From NCBI GenBank assembly GCA_024280065.1, contig JAJRQX010000190.1:1-6509 (forward strand): a stretch of DNA of 6,509 bases, given 5' to 3'. A model generated the notes under the pieces. It searched no databases, was not told the DNA's origin, and was given only the letters and a program-made list of their open reading frames with translations. The position numbers and the translations under genes are program-made. Each line of letters starts with the position of its first letter. The stretch's first letter is position 1. Positions 5,727 to 6,509 of this stretch are shown one piece after another. The DNA is from Aquificota bacterium (GTDB taxonomy: Bacteria > Aquificota > Aquificia > Aquificales > Aquificaceae).

Positions 5727-6509
5727 TCAACCTCCGAATAGCTTACTGAGAAACCCCTCCTTCTCCCCGTACCTCTCCAGAGGAACGTCTTCTCCCATCG
5801 TCCTCTTAGCTATGTCCATTATAGCCTTTGAGGCGTTGTATCTCTCGTGGAGAACTATAGGCTCTCCCCTGTTGGTGAAGTCTATCAGCTTCTCCTCCTC
5901 GGGGACTATACCTATTATTGGTGCTTTAAGTATATCCTTTATGTCTTCCACCGAGAGCATCTCTCCCTTCTTCACCATCTTCCATTTTATCCTGTTTACT
6001 ATAACCGAGTAGTTCACCTTGTCCATGTTCTCAAGTAGTCCTATCACCCTGTCTGCGTCCCTGACGGAGGAGACCTCTGGGTTAACAACTATGTAAGCCT
6101 TGTCAGCAGGCGATACAGCTATGTGGAAACCCCTCTCTATACCTGCGGGTGAGTCAACGATTATGTAATCAAACTCGTTCCTGGTCTTGAGGTCCTTGAC
6201 CAGCTCCAGCCACCTCTCCGTATCAACCGCGTCCTTGTTCTTGGTCTGGTTTGCAGGAAGTAAAAACAGACTGAAACCTCTCTTGTCCTTCACAAAGGCC
6301 TTCTCGGGCGGTACCCTCCCTTCAAGGACGTCAAGTATGTCGTAAACTATCCTGTTCTCAAGGCCCAGGATCATATCAAGGTTCCTGAGACCTATGTCCG
6401 CATCTATGAGAAGGACCTTCTTTCCGAGCTTTGAAAGGGCCACACCCAGATTTGCGGTTAGCGTCGTCTTACCCACACCTCCCTTTCCCGATGTTATGAC
6501 TATGACTTC
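5727..6509 (-). CDS. minD: Septum site-determining ATPase MinD (5' end cut by window)
   Basis: MinD is a ParA/MRP-type ATPase that binds the membrane as an ATP dimer, recruits the division inhibitor MinC and is displaced by MinE. The frame runs to the window edge: upstream of an internal GTG at 6476 it continues in frame as EVIVITSGKGG, the standard MinD N-terminus, so probably only the start codon and perhaps one or two residues are missing. Visible are 260 residues with the deviant Walker A GKGGVGKTT (8-16), the switch I segment DADIGLRNLD, the switch II segment DSPAGIE, the conserved NPEVSSVRD and a C-terminal amphipathic membrane helix ending EGFLSKLFGG, very like E. coli KKGFLKRLFGG. Length matches the family (about 260-270). 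Only GGG separates its stop from minE. minC would be expected beyond the right edge. Confidence 0.96.
   Translation of the reverse strand, partial: EVIVITSGKGGVGKTTLTANLGVALSKLGKKVLLIDADIGLRNLDMILGLENRIVYDILDVLEGRVPPEKAFVKDKRGFSLFLLPANQTKNKDAVDTERWLELVKDLKTRNEFDYIIVDSPAGIERGFHIAVSPADKAYIVVNPEVSSVRDADRVIGLLENMDKVNYSVIVNRIKWKMVKKGEMLSVEDIKDILKAPIIGIVPEEEKLIDFTNRGEPIVLHERYNASKAIMDIAKRTMGEDVPLERYGEKEGFLSKLFGG
5730..5735 (-). promoter_or_regulatory. Shine-Dalgarno GGAGGT of minE, inside minD
   Basis: On the minus strand GGAGGT is made by the last two glycine codons of minD and ends 6 bases before the minE TTG. It supports the non-ATG start and suggests that MinE synthesis is coupled to termination on minD. 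Confidence 0.65.

Noticed and set aside
6474..6476. GTG at 6476 as the minD start
   Set aside because: It is an internal valine of the Walker A motif GKGGVGKTT. The frame continues upstream with the conserved MinD N-terminus to the window edge.
1..6509. CRISPR array, phage genes, toxin-antitoxin pair or other defence system
   Set aside because: I saw no spaced direct repeats, integrase, capsid or small paired toxin-type genes. All sizeable genes are housekeeping.

Overview
The window looks like a chromosomal segment of a thermophilic bacterium of the Aquificales (Aquifex, Hydrogenobacter or Thermocrinis type). The grounds are a bacterial Trm1 tRNA dimethyltransferase, an enzyme best known in bacteria from Aquifex aeolicus and otherwise mostly archaeal or eukaryotic; purine-rich coding strands; arginine written mostly as AGG/AGA and isoleucine often as ATA; and very tight gene packing. 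This placement is inference from gene content and remembered family sequences, not from a search.

Layout from left to right. Bases 1-249 hold no convincing gene. They contain a strong nested hairpin with an alternative pairing partner, and a very weak hint of a decayed transposon-type coding tail on the minus strand. Bases 250-1407 (minus) are trm1. Bases 1415-1502 (minus) are an intronless tRNA-Leu(UAA) with an encoded CCA end, lying 7 bases upstream of the trm1 start codon, so the two probably share a transcript. A gap of only 26 bp separates the tRNA from a plus-strand run of four genes: mnmE, rho, rpmE (zinc-binding L31) and prfA (release factor 1). These are packed with a 14-base gap, a 26-base gap and an 8-base overlap. 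The prfA stop codon overlaps the stop codon of minE, which is read from the other strand. minE follows minD closely (3 bases apart) on the minus strand, and minD runs off the right edge, probably lacking only its first codon or codons.

Functionally the left and centre form a translation and RNA-metabolism cluster. Trm1 methylates the tRNA core at G26 and, in Aquifex, G27. MnmE, with its partner MnmG (not in the window), modifies the wobble U34 of tRNAs such as tRNA-Leu(UAA). Rho terminates transcription, L31 is a large-subunit ribosomal protein, and RF1 ends translation at UAA/UAG. The right part is the division-site placement system: the MinD ATPase and its activator MinE. minC would be expected upstream of minD, outside the window.

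I find no convincing undescribed system here. The points worth a second look concern gene organisation: a tRNA-mRNA junction that would leave trm1 nearly leaderless after tRNA processing, overlapping divergent -10 boxes between the tRNA and mnmE, a 16-bp palindrome at the mnmE start, a copy of the 16S rRNA 3' tail just upstream of prfA, the overlapping convergent stops, and the structured orphan sequence at the left edge.
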